From: Alistipes sp.
Lineage (GTDB): Bacteria > Bacteroidota > Bacteroidia > Bacteroidales > Rikenellaceae
DNA: 63,763 bases
Assembly: GCA_017621455.1 (NCBI GenBank)
Contig: JAGATC010000012.1
Location: 1-63,763 of the forward strand
Reading direction: 5' to 3'
Shown: in pieces, positions 6,445-15,763 of the stretch
Position numbering within the stretch: position 1 is the first letter of the stretch
Layout of the letters: each line of letters begins with the position of its first letter
Program-made: the position numbers and the translations under genes
Notes under the pieces: model-generated
Seen by the model: the letters and a program-made list of their open reading frames with translations, nothing else
What the model was told of the DNA's origin: nothing
The model's database searches: none

Positions 6445-8334
6445 ATGCAAAAACCTACACTATCATTTTGGCAGATGTGGAATCTTAGCTTCGGATTCTT
6501 CGGCGTGCAGATTGCCTATGCTCTGCAGAGCGCCAACATCAGCCGTATCTTCGCAACGTTGGGTGCCGACCCACATACGTTGAGCATCTTCTGGGTATTA
6601 CCCCCTTTGATGGGTATGATCATTCAGCCCATCGTGGGTGCCATGAGCGACAAGACATGGTGCAAGTGGGGTCGTCGTAAGCCTTACCTCTATGTTGGTG
6701 CAATTGTAGCCATCATCGTTATGGCACTACTTCCCAACTCGGGTAGTTTCGAGATGACCGTCAAAGCGGCTCTATGGTTTGGAACTGTGATGTTGATGTT
6801 GCTCGACACCTCAATCAATATGGCCATGCAGCCATTCAAGATGATGGTGGGCGACATGGTTAACGACGAGCAAAAGACAAAGGCATACTCTATCCAGAGC
6901 CTCTTGTGTAACGCTGGCTCACTGGTAGGTTACCTTCTACCCTACTGCCTCACATGGATTGGTGTTAAGAACATCGCTCCCGAGGGCGTCATTCCAGACT
7001 CTGTAACATGGTCGTTCTATATCGGCGCCGCTATCCTTATTCTCTGTGTATTCTACACCGGCGCTAAAGTTAAGGAGTGGAACCCCGAGGACTACGCTAA
7101 GTACAACAACATCAAGAAGGAGGACGAGACTAAGGAGAGTTCTAACCTCTTTAGCTTGCTCTTCCACGCACCTAAGGTGTTCTGGCAGATTGGTCTTGTT
7201 CAGTTCTTCTGCTGGTTCGCATTCTTGTTCATGTGGACATATACCACGGGTGGCGTTGCCGAGAACGTGTGGGGTGTAATCGACCCCAATACCAAGGCAT
7301 ATCAGGATGCTGGAGACTGGACGGGCGTATTGTTTGCCGTGCAGGCCGTAGGCTCAATCCTTTGGGCTATGGTTATCCCCATGTTCCGCAATGTTAAGGT
7401 TGCCTATTCGTTGAGCTTGGTACTTGGTGCAGTAGGTTTCGCCTCGACGTACTTCATCCACGACCAATATATGCTCTTCGTGTCGTTCTTGCTTATCGGT
7501 TGCGCATGGGCAGCAATGTTGGCACTGCCATTTGCACTGCTCACCAACGCTCTTACAGGCAAGTCACTCGGCTCGTATATGGGTCTATTCAACTGTACGA
7601 TCTGTCTTCCTCAGATTGTGGCTTCGTTGGCAGGTGTCGCCATTATGGAGTATGTTGGCGAGGAGAAGCTTGTTACCGACTTGGAGTATAATAATAGTCC
7701 TAAGATTGAGAGCTGCGCGTTTGTATACACCGACAACGACCAGGAGACAATCGTCACGATGGAGTACAACGAGAAGGAGAAGTGTTACACTGCTACTGAC
7801 CTTAAGCTCACGCAGGATTCAGCATTCCGCATCGAGGCTAACGACGGCGAGGAGCAGTACGGCATCAACAACGACGCTGCTAAGGCCGAGATGGAGGTCA
7901 ACAAGGCATTCGGTCTAACACGCCTCGATGGCGACACCAAGATTAAGGATGTACGTGCCGTTAAGTTCGACGAGGAGAGTGGCGAGAAGACCACTATGGA
8001 TTCGTTGTTCGTAGCCTACTTCTATCCTGGTAGCGACCGTCTCTTCGTTATGGAGCACTCGTGGAACCACGAGGGTAATATCCTCGCTAAGTGTCCTGCG
8101 TGTGGCTACAACATCAGCATAAAGGAGGATGTACAGAACGAGTATGGCGACATATTCCCCGTGTGTCCTCACTGCCAAGAGCAGGAGACTCGCTTGGTCA
8201 AGAGCCACGACGTTATGGCTATTATGCCTAAGGCAACAAGTGGCCAGATTGCTATGTTCCTCATCGCAGCTGGTGCTCTTGTGCTCGGTGCATTGGCCGT
8301 ATTTGGCATATCGACTCGCCGCAAGGAGGAGTAA
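6445..8334 (+). CDS. MFS sugar transporter (SLC45/GPH-like) with a large zinc-ribbon insertion
   Basis: This inner-membrane carrier probably imports maltose or malto-oligosaccharides released by the PUL enzymes. It starts with SFWQMWNLSFGFFGVQIAYA, a typical opening of sucrose/maltose MFS carriers, and has the loop motif GAMSDKTWCKWGRRKPY. Eleven hydrophobic segments run to about residue 402. Then comes a hydrophilic insertion of about 190 residues (about 405-592), rich in E, D, K and N, with two CxxC pairs (C550/C553 and C574/C577) that look like a zinc ribbon. The last membrane helix is residues 598-622. Normal relatives are about 450 residues; this one is 629. It is first in the PUL and is separated from susC by a 118-bp gap with a hairpin. 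Substrate is inferred from context. Confidence 0.88.
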   Translation: MQKPTLSFWQMWNLSFGFFGVQIAYALQSANISRIFATLGADPHTLSIFWVLPPLMGMIIQPIVGAMSDKTWCKWGRRKPYLYVGAIVAIIVMALLPNSGSFEMTVKAALWFGTVMLMLLDTSINMAMQPFKMMVGDMVNDEQKTKAYSIQSLLCNAGSLVGYLLPYCLTWIGVKNIAPEGVIPDSVTWSFYIGAAILILCVFYTGAKVKEWNPEDYAKYNNIKKEDETKESSNLFSLLFHAPKVFWQIGLVQFFCWFAFLFMWTYTTGGVAENVWGVIDPNTKAYQDAGDWTGVLFAVQAVGSILWAMVIPMFRNVKVAYSLSLVLGAVGFASTYFIHDQYMLFVSFLLIGCAWAAMLALPFALLTNALTGKSLGSYMGLFNCTICLPQIVASLAGVAIMEYVGEEKLVTDLEYNNSPKIESCAFVYTDNDQETIVTMEYNEKEKCYTATDLKLTQDSAFRIEANDGEEQYGINNDAAKAEMEVNKAFGLTRLDGDTKIKDVRAVKFDEESGEKTTMDSLFVAYFYPGSDRLFVMEHSWNHEGNILAKCPACGYNISIKEDVQNEYGDIFPVCPHCQEQETRLVKSHDVMAIMPKATSGQIAMFLIAAGALVLGALAVFGISTRRKEE

Positions 8335-8349
8335 CCCTATTGCCGTTGG

Positions 8350-8374
8350 GGAGGAGCCAAACAAGGCATCCTCC
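8350..8374 (+). promoter_or_regulatory. Intercistronic hairpin between transporter and susC
   Basis: GGAGGA/TCCTCC and GCC/GGC pair with a single bulged A and a 6-nt loop. There is no T-run. It could be a processing or stability element separating carrier and susC expression (inference). Confidence 0.4.
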
Positions 8375-8452
8375 TCGATGGCATATACCTAAAAACAACA
8401 AGATACACAATTCATATTTACTAACTTCATTATTAACTAACACTAAAACACT

Positions 8453-11400
8453 ATGAGAAAATTCTTAACTATGTGTTTGGGTCTCGCTATGCTCGCCATG
8501 GCAGTTCCCGCCCAAGTGTTTGCCCAGAGCAAATACGAGGTCAAAGGTGTGGTAGTTGATACTACCGGAACGCCGGTTATCGGAGCCTCTGTTATTGAGC
8601 AGGGCACGACAAACGGTGTCACCACCGATGTTAACGGTCAGTACGTGCTACGCGTTAACAGTGCAGAGTCTATCGTGGAGATTAGCTTCATCGGTTACAA
8701 GACTGTTGCACTTGCAGCATCGTCAGACCTTCTTGCCAACGTTGTCTTGGAGGAGGACTCTGAGATGCTCGATGACGTCGTAGTCATCGGTTATGGTGTT
8801 GTGAAGAAGAATGACCTTACAGGTTCTATCTCGACCGTTAAGGCCGACCAGACTAACAAGGGTCTCGCTACTTCACCCACCGACCTTCTTCGTGGCAAGA
8901 GTGCTGGTGTTGTAATCACCTCAGGTGATGGTGCTCCTGGTTCAGCAGCACAGATCCGCATCCGTGGTGGTTCATCACTCAACGCTTCTAACGATCCATT
9001 GGTTGTTGTCGATGGTCTTCCTATCTCTAACTCTGGTATCTCGGGTGTAGGCAATGCTTTGGCATCTATCAACCCCTCGGATATCGAGTCATTCACCGTG
9101 TTGAAGGATGCTTCGGCTACAGCTATCTACGGTTCGCGTGCGTCAAACGGTGTCATCATCATCACCACAAAGAAGGGTTCGAAGTACGACAATGGTGCTC
9201 CTCACGTAGCTGTTGACTTCACCGCATCGTTGAGCCAGAACGCTAAGTATGTTGACGTTATGACCGGCGACGAGATGCGTCAGACTTTGGAGTGGTACTA
9301 CGGTACTCAGGATACTGATGCATACCGTTCGGCTACCAAGTATACCGACGCTAACGGCAACTACATCAACACCGACTGGCAGCGCGAGATCTATCAGCTT
9401 GCACAGTCTTACGAGGGTAACATCTCTTTGACAGGTAACGTTAAAATGGGTGAGAAGAACTACCTCCCATATCGTGTATCTTATGGTTACTTGAATCAGG
9501 ATGGTACCTTGAAGACATCTAACATGTCGCGTCACACTCTCTCGGTTAACCTTAACCCCGTATTGTTGGACAACCACCTTACTATCAACCTTAACGGTAA
9601 GGGTATGATCATGGATAACCGCTTCGCTAACACTGGCGCGGTATCTCAGGCTGTTCAGTTCGACCCCACCAAGCCCGTATACCTCTCTGACGAGGAGGGT
9701 GGCATCAATGGCTACTACACATGGCGTGGTGTTGACGGTAAGCACAACACAATGGCTAACCAGAACCCCGTTGCTTTGCTTAACGACAAGGTTGACCTCT
9801 CTAACGCTAAGCGTTTCGTAGGTAACGCACAGATCGACTATAAGATCCACGGTTTGGAGGATCTTCGTCTTAACCTTAACCTTGGTGTTGACGTATCGAA
9901 GTCAAACGGTACTGTTGACGTAGCTCCTGGCGCTGAGCAGTCACGCCACTCTACAGCCGAGGCAGGTTCGGGTTACCACACTAACTACTCACAGCTTAAG
10001 CGCGACCAGACTTTAGAGTTCTACGCAGCTTACGCTCACACTTGGGGTGACCACGCATTCGACATCATGGCTGGTTACTCTTGGCAGCACTACTACACTC
10101 AGTCATTCAACGAGTCATGGCGCGTGGCTGATGTCACTAAGTGGGATGTAGACTCTAAGGAGCCTTATGTAGCTTTGGAGAACACTGCTGCTAACTACTA
10201 CCTCTCAGAGCCTAAGACATCTAAGAGCGAGTACTTCTTGGTATCGTTCTTCGGTCGTGCTAACTACTCTTACGACAACCGCTACTCTATCACCGCTACA
10301 TTGCGTGCCGATGGTACTTCACGCTTCGCTAACAACAAGTGGGGTATCTTCCCATCAGTAGCGTTGGCTTGGAATGCTAAGAATGAGTCATTCTTGGAGG
10401 ATGTTGACGCTGTATCAGCATTGAAGGTTCGTTTGAGCTACGGTCAGACTGGTCAGCAGGATGTAGGTGGCTTGTACGATGCACTTCCTACCTATTATAA
10501 TAATACACTCGGTTCATACTACCCATTCGGTGGTTACACTGAGGGTGCTGGTTTGATCTTCCCCATTAAGCCTGTAGGTTACAACGCCGACCTTAAGTGG
10601 GAGACTACCACTACTTACAACGCAGGTATCGACCTCGGCTTCCTCGATGGCCGCATCACTGCAAGCGCTGACTTCTACTATCGCGAGACTAACGACTTGC
10701 TTAACTTCACTCCCGTACCAGCTGGTGCTAACCTCACCAACTACCTCAACGCTAATATCGGTGACTTGAAGAATATCGGTGTTGAGTTTGAGTTGAACGC
10801 TGTTGCTATCCAGACTCAGGATTGGTACTGGAACATTGGTGCTAACGTTGCTTGGAACAAGAACGAGATTACTCGTTTGACCAACGACGATGAGGCTGAG
10901 GGCTACTACGGTGTTGACACTGGTGGTTACTCAGGTGGTGTAGGTGGTACTTGCCAGGTTCACCAGACAGGTCAGCCCACCAACTCATTCTACGTATACC
11001 AGCAGATCTACGATGCTAACGGCAACCCCATCGAGGGCTTGTACGTTGACCGTAACGAGGATGGCGTAGTTAACGAGAAGGATAAGTACGTATACAAGAA
11101 GGCTGCTCCCGATGTAACTGTAGGTTTCAACACTCAGCTTTCATGGAAGAACCTTACTTTGGCTATCTCAGCTCACGCTAACATTGGTAACTACGTATAC
11201 AACAACATCGACTCTAACGGTGAGCTCTTGACCGACCTTTGGACAAACAACTTCACCAACAACCGTGTTGTTACCGCTCCTCAGACTAACTTCCGTTCAT
11301 CGGGTCAGTACTTGAGCGACTACTACGTACGCAACGCATCGTTCTTGAAGCTCGATAACATCACTTTGAGCTATCGCTTCAACCTCGGTAAGGCTTGCAA

Positions 11401-11554
11401 CCGCGACCTCACTCTCGACTTGTTCGGTACTGTTTCAAATGTTGCTACTATCACTGGTTACAAGGGCATCGATCCCGAGATCGCAGGTGGTATCGACAAC
11501 AATATGTATCCACGTCCTCGCACCTATATCCTTGGCGTGAAGTTCAATTTCTAA
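8453..11554 (+). CDS. susC: SusC-like TonB-dependent outer-membrane transporter
   Basis: This is the outer-membrane channel that imports oligosaccharides with energy from TonB. Its 1033 residues include a signal peptide (cleavage near VFAQS, residue 25), a carboxypeptidase-D-like regulatory domain (about 28-105, YEVKGVVVDTTGTPVIGASV), a TonB box region (DDVVVIGYG), a plug (about 115-230, with RGGSSLNASNDPLVVVDGLP and DASATAIYGSRASNGVIIITT) and a 22-strand barrel ending in a C-terminal F. susD starts 24 bp downstream. Codons ending in C for Tyr, Asn and Phe dominate, suggesting high expression. Alpha-glucan specificity is inferred from the GH13 neighbours. Confidence 0.96.
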   Translation: MRKFLTMCLGLAMLAMAVPAQVFAQSKYEVKGVVVDTTGTPVIGASVIEQGTTNGVTTDVNGQYVLRVNSAESIVEISFIGYKTVALAASSDLLANVVLEEDSEMLDDVVVIGYGVVKKNDLTGSISTVKADQTNKGLATSPTDLLRGKSAGVVITSGDGAPGSAAQIRIRGGSSLNASNDPLVVVDGLPISNSGISGVGNALASINPSDIESFTVLKDASATAIYGSRASNGVIIITTKKGSKYDNGAPHVAVDFTASLSQNAKYVDVMTGDEMRQTLEWYYGTQDTDAYRSATKYTDANGNYINTDWQREIYQLAQSYEGNISLTGNVKMGEKNYLPYRVSYGYLNQDGTLKTSNMSRHTLSVNLNPVLLDNHLTINLNGKGMIMDNRFANTGAVSQAVQFDPTKPVYLSDEEGGINGYYTWRGVDGKHNTMANQNPVALLNDKVDLSNAKRFVGNAQIDYKIHGLEDLRLNLNLGVDVSKSNGTVDVAPGAEQSRHSTAEAGSGYHTNYSQLKRDQTLEFYAAYAHTWGDHAFDIMAGYSWQHYYTQSFNESWRVADVTKWDVDSKEPYVALENTAANYYLSEPKTSKSEYFLVSFFGRANYSYDNRYSITATLRADGTSRFANNKWGIFPSVALAWNAKNESFLEDVDAVSALKVRLSYGQTGQQDVGGLYDALPTYYNNTLGSYYPFGGYTEGAGLIFPIKPVGYNADLKWETTTTYNAGIDLGFLDGRITASADFYYRETNDLLNFTPVPAGANLTNYLNANIGDLKNIGVEFELNAVAIQTQDWYWNIGANVAWNKNEITRLTNDDEAEGYYGVDTGGYSGGVGGTCQVHQTGQPTNSFYVYQQIYDANGNPIEGLYVDRNEDGVVNEKDKYVYKKAAPDVTVGFNTQLSWKNLTLAISAHANIGNYVYNNIDSNGELLTDLWTNNFTNNRVVTAPQTNFRSSGQYLSDYYVRNASFLKLDNITLSYRFNLGKACNRDLTLDLFGTVSNVATITGYKGIDPEIAGGIDNNMYPRPRTYILGVKFNF

Positions 11555-11577
11555 TGGTCTAAAATCGAATAAGTATT

Positions 11578-13149
11578 ATGAAAAATATCAAATTTTTAAT
11601 GTTGGCTGTTGCCGGAGTTTGTGCTCTTGGCATTAGCTCGTGCGTTAACGATTTGGAGACCACTCCTATCGATCCTAACGTACAGCTCCCCCAGGACGTA
11701 TTGAAGGATGAGGCAGCTTTCGAGGCTTTGTTGGCTAAGTGCTACCAGGGTCTTGCTTGCTCATCATCTGATGGTGCTAACGGTGGTCCCGATATCAACG
11801 GTGTTGATGGTGGTTTCGGTCAGTACCTCCGTGCTTACTTCAACTTGCAGTGCTTGACTACTGATGAGGCTACTTGCTGCTGGAACGATACTGGTCTGCC
11901 CGATATGCACAATATGAACTGGCAGGCATCTAACCAGTTTATCGTGGCTATGTACTACCGTATCTTCTATCAGGTAGGTCTTTGCAACGAGCTTATCCGC
12001 CAGGTTGAGGCTAACCCCGCTGGTGTTAAGTTCCAGAACAAGGGCGCTTTGATTGCCGAGGCTCGCGCTTTGCGTGCTTTGTCTTACTACCACGCTATCG
12101 ATTTGTTCGGTAACGTTCCTTTCTCTACCGAGAACGACGCTGTAGGCGCTGAGGGTCCTCGTCAGATCAACCGCGCTGACCTCTTCGCATGGATTGAGAA
12201 GGAGTGCAAGGAGCTTATCGATGGTAACGACCTTGCAGCTGAGGGTACCAACGTTTACGGCCGTTGCGACAAGGGCTTCGTGAAGATGATTCTTGCTAAG
12301 CTCTACCTCAACGCTGAGGTTTACGTAGGCCAGGATCGCTATGCTGACTGTGCTGCTATCTGCGAGGATTTGATCGCTACATACCAGCTCAACGACAACT
12401 TCGCTGACTTGTTCGCTGCTGACAACCACCTCGAGACTGCTAACGCTACCTATGGCGCATCGAACGAGATTATCTTCGCTGTTCCTCACGATGGTATCAA
12501 CACTACCTCTTACGGTGGTACTAACTTCCTCATCTTCGCTGGTACTGGTGGCGATATGAACGCTACCGAGGCTGGTATCTCATCTGGTTGGGGTGGTTTG
12601 TCTGTTACCAAGCAGGTATCGGAGCGCTACGCCGAGGGTGATGCACGTGCTATGTTCTTCACCGCTTATGGCACCGAGATCGCTGACATCTTCAACTTCA
12701 CATCGGGCGGCTACAAGAGCGTTAAGTTCCGTAACGTTAACCACGACGGCTCTGCAGCTCAGACCACTGGTTTCGTAGATACTGACTTCCCATTGTTCCG
12801 TGTTGCTGATGCTCACCTTATGTTGGCTGAGTGCGCTGCACGTGGTAAGGCTGACTCGGCTAAGGGTCTTGCATCGTTGAACGCTGTACGTGAGCGTGCT
12901 GGTGTTGCTACTCTTACCTCTTACACTGCTCAGGATGTTCTCGACGAGCGTTCACGCGAGCTCTTGTGGGAGGGTTGCCGTCGTTCGGACCTTATCCGTT
13001 TCGGCCAGTTCACCACTGCTGACTACGTTTGGGAGTACAAGGGTTCTGTTAAGGAGGGTGCAGCTGTTGCTGACCACCGTAACCTCTTCCCATTGCCCCC
13101 TGCTGATGTTAATGCAAACTCTAACCTCAAGCAGAACGCAGGTTACTAA
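11578..13149 (+). CDS. susD: SusD-like surface glycan-binding lipoprotein
   Basis: This lipoprotein forms the lid of the SusC channel and captures starch oligosaccharides at the cell surface. The lipobox is GISSC (Cys22). The 523 residues carry the SusD/RagB TPR-like region, for example ALRALSYYHAIDLFGNVPF near residue 160-180, MILAKLYLNAEVYVG, and near the end FPLFRVADAHLMLAECAARG, LNAVRERAGV and RSRELLWEGCRRSDLIRFGQF. Its C-terminus NLFPLPPADVNANSNLKQN is also typical. It lies between susC and the SusE/F-like gene, as in the model starch system. Confidence 0.96.
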   Translation: MKNIKFLMLAVAGVCALGISSCVNDLETTPIDPNVQLPQDVLKDEAAFEALLAKCYQGLACSSSDGANGGPDINGVDGGFGQYLRAYFNLQCLTTDEATCCWNDTGLPDMHNMNWQASNQFIVAMYYRIFYQVGLCNELIRQVEANPAGVKFQNKGALIAEARALRALSYYHAIDLFGNVPFSTENDAVGAEGPRQINRADLFAWIEKECKELIDGNDLAAEGTNVYGRCDKGFVKMILAKLYLNAEVYVGQDRYADCAAICEDLIATYQLNDNFADLFAADNHLETANATYGASNEIIFAVPHDGINTTSYGGTNFLIFAGTGGDMNATEAGISSGWGGLSVTKQVSERYAEGDARAMFFTAYGTEIADIFNFTSGGYKSVKFRNVNHDGSAAQTTGFVDTDFPLFRVADAHLMLAECAARGKADSAKGLASLNAVRERAGVATLTSYTAQDVLDERSRELLWEGCRRSDLIRFGQFTTADYVWEYKGSVKEGAAVADHRNLFPLPPADVNANSNLKQNAGY

Positions 13150-13185
13150 TAGTTAGTCACGTTAAACGAATAAAACTAACAGGAA

Positions 13186-15660
13186 ATGAAAAAGTTATTA
13201 TATAGCATTATGGCTCTTGCTGGTCTCACGATGGCATCGTGTACCCAGGAGCATATCGATGTGCAGTACATCCCTGAGAATGCTGTAGCTCCCACCTTGG
13301 GTGCCATCGAGGGTTGCGACCTTTCGGATGGTGGTGCTGACATCGTTGTTGAGTATACCAAGGCAGACTTTGGTGTAGCTACTGCTAACGTTCATAACCT
13401 CTACATCGCAAAGACAGAGGATATGGCCGATATGAAGAAGGCTAAGGCTACCTTCACCGACACTACTATCACTCTTACTCAGGCCGACATTAACGTCGTA
13501 GCTTTGGACTTTGCAGAGGCTGGCAGCGAGGTAGACCTCTATTTCGCAGTTGTTGCTAACCTTAACACCGATAAGGGTGCTGCTGTTGCAGGCACTGACC
13601 TTCGTTCAAATGTTGTTAAGGCTACCTTCAAGTCTTATGTAGCAGACGTATTGCCTACTGAGAAGTTCGATAAGGTTTGGGTTATCGGTAACTACTGTGG
13701 TTGGGATCACGCTAAGACTCAGTTCTTGTTCGACTACACTGCATCGGGTAACGTCTACTCAGGTGTGATCGACTTCGCAGACGCTGAGGGCGTATCACTC
13801 GCTAACACTGGTTTCAAGCTCACTGGTATCGCAGGTTGGGACGACACTTGCAACTGGGGTGAGGAGACTAAGGCTACTGAGGTTGATGAGCCTGCTTCTA
13901 TCCAGCTTATCACTGGTGGTGGCTCACAGGATATTATGCGTTATGCAAAGCGTTTCTACGGCTTCGAGTTCGACAAGACCACTTTGGTATTGAAGAAGGC
14001 TTGGGGTGCTGACCAGATCGGCATCATTGGTCTTAACGGCGACTGGGAGACTGATATCGTTATGGAGTACAACGCTAAGTGGACTCGCTTCTATGCTGAT
14101 ATCGACGCTGCTGCTGATACTGAGATGAAGTTCCGTGCTGACGCTGCTTGGGACCTCAACTGGGGTGTTGACTGCGCACAGGGTGGTGACAATATCCCTG
14201 TTCCTGCTGGTCAGTATCGTGTATACTTCAACCCCGCAACTGGTCTTATCGAGTTCAACGCTAAGAACTACGGCACTGAGGAGGATACAGGTGCTGGCAC
14301 TGGTACTGGTACTACTCCTGAGGGTCCTGTAACTGAGCCCGATCGTTGGGGTGTTGTTGGTACTATCACCGGTTGGGGTGGCGAGGCTGACCTCTATATG
14401 AGCGAGGTAGGCGAGAACCTCTTCGTACGTAACGGTGTTACTGTAACTGCTGACGACCAGTTCAAGATTCGTTTCAACAACGACTGGGCTGTTAACTATG
14501 GTGCTGCTGGTGATGTAGAGCCTTTCGCAGTAACCGTTGGTGAGGAGCTCGTTTTGGCTGCTGGTGGTAAGAACCTCTCTGCTCCTGCTGGCACTTACGA
14601 CATCTACTTCAACATCGTTGACTTCAAGATTTGGGTTATGAACGAGGGTGAGACACCCGGTGGTGTTGAGGTTAAGACCGTAAAGATCTATGGCGATGTA
14701 TCGGCTACAGGCTGGACCAACTGCAATGCTTGGATCTGGGATGATGGCGGTGCTAACTACACTGGTGGCACATGGCCAGGTCTTGCTCTTGAGACTGCTG
14801 AGGTTGATGGCAAGACTTACTACGTGTTCGACTGCGCTCCTGAGATGATTGGTAAGACCGTTTCGGTTATCTTCAACAACGGCTCTGAGCAGACTGTTGA
14901 TATCAAGGGCGTAGAGCTTAACGACGATGTTGTTATCACTCTTACTGAGAAGGATGATGCTGGCAAGTGGCTTGCAACTGTTAACGGTGAGGCACCTGTA
15001 ACTCCAGAGCCTCCTGCAGAGACTACCTATGGTCTTATCGGTGACTTCAACGGTTGGGCTGCGGATGTAGACCTTGTAGCTCGTGGTGACGGTTGGTACG
15101 TTACAGAGGCTCTCACTATCGAGGCTGAGGGTAAGTTGCTTATCCGTTTGAACGACGCTTGGGATGAGAAGTATGGTAATGATGGTTCTAAGCTTGTTAT
15201 CGGTGAGAACACCTTGACTTATGGTGGCGCTGACATGTGGATTGACGCAGGCTCATACGACTTCTACTTCAACCCTGCTGCTTCTAAGCTTATCTTGGCT
15301 GTTGCAGGCTCAGACGATCCTACTGCTGGTGCTGACACCTGGACTATCAAGGGTGACGTAAACGGCACTGCTTGGAACACAGACATCGCTACTGAGCTTG
15401 TTGATGGTTTGTACGTTGCTAAGAACGTTACTTTCCAGGACTCTTGGGGCGAGGGTGCTAACTTCAAGGTGCTTAAGAATGGCACTTGGATGGGCTCAAC
15501 CGCTGGTGGTACTCACGAGGTAGGTGCTGCTATCGCAGTATCAGAGGGCGGTGGTAACATCACTATGAATGTTACACTTGACACTCCTTACGACATCTAC
15601 ATCGACGGTGCAAACCTCAATGTTTATGTTGTTGAGGCTGGTGCAACTCCTGCAATCTAA
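13186..15660 (+). CDS. SusE/SusF-like starch-binding lipoprotein with six carbohydrate-binding modules
   Basis: This outer-surface lipoprotein probably holds starch near SusCD. The signal ends in LTMASC (Cys19). An N-terminal SusE-like Ig/FnIII domain (about 25-150) is followed by six beta-sandwich modules that each open with a G..G..W pattern, starting near residues 164, 279, 389, 500, 616 and 720. The fourth (about 500-605), with YTGGTWPGL and VIFNNGSEQT, resembles CBM26 starch-binding modules; the others resemble SusE/F modules (GDFNGWA, GLNGDWE). At 824 residues it is about twice the size of B. thetaiotaomicron SusE or SusF (known lengths about 390 and 485), as if the two functions were merged. 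An acidic, threonine/glycine-rich linker (about 365-385) divides the modules. Confidence 0.87.
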   Translation: MKKLLYSIMALAGLTMASCTQEHIDVQYIPENAVAPTLGAIEGCDLSDGGADIVVEYTKADFGVATANVHNLYIAKTEDMADMKKAKATFTDTTITLTQADINVVALDFAEAGSEVDLYFAVVANLNTDKGAAVAGTDLRSNVVKATFKSYVADVLPTEKFDKVWVIGNYCGWDHAKTQFLFDYTASGNVYSGVIDFADAEGVSLANTGFKLTGIAGWDDTCNWGEETKATEVDEPASIQLITGGGSQDIMRYAKRFYGFEFDKTTLVLKKAWGADQIGIIGLNGDWETDIVMEYNAKWTRFYADIDAAADTEMKFRADAAWDLNWGVDCAQGGDNIPVPAGQYRVYFNPATGLIEFNAKNYGTEEDTGAGTGTGTTPEGPVTEPDRWGVVGTITGWGGEADLYMSEVGENLFVRNGVTVTADDQFKIRFNNDWAVNYGAAGDVEPFAVTVGEELVLAAGGKNLSAPAGTYDIYFNIVDFKIWVMNEGETPGGVEVKTVKIYGDVSATGWTNCNAWIWDDGGANYTGGTWPGLALETAEVDGKTYYVFDCAPEMIGKTVSVIFNNGSEQTVDIKGVELNDDVVITLTEKDDAGKWLATVNGEAPVTPEPPAETTYGLIGDFNGWAADVDLVARGDGWYVTEALTIEAEGKLLIRLNDAWDEKYGNDGSKLVIGENTLTYGGADMWIDAGSYDFYFNPAASKLILAVAGSDDPTAGADTWTIKGDVNGTAWNTDIATELVDGLYVAKNVTFQDSWGEGANFKVLKNGTWMGSTAGGTHEVGAAIAVSEGGGNITMNVTLDTPYDIYIDGANLNVYVVEAGATPAI

Positions 15661-15670
15661 TCACACTTTA

Positions 15671-15706
15671 TACACTATCGCGTACTTGCGTGTACGCGAT
15701 AGTGTA
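15671..15706 (+). terminator. Strong hairpin between the SusE/F-like gene and GH53
   Basis: A perfect 15-bp stem (TACACTATCGCGTAC and its complement) with a 6-nt loop lies 10 bp past the stop. Only a weak T-rich stretch follows, so it may be a partial terminator or an mRNA 3'-end stabiliser that lowers expression of the downstream enzymes. Confidence 0.6.
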
Positions 15707-15763
15707 ACCTTTGGTTGGGCGGCTTTGATCGGCCTCCCAACCCCTAACAAACGAATACCGACT

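Noticed and set aside
15569..15763. N-terminal extension of the GH53 gene overlapping the end of the SusE/F-like gene
   Set aside because: The extension runs through a hairpin and lacks a signal, while the ATG at 15764 starts a clear lipoprotein signal.
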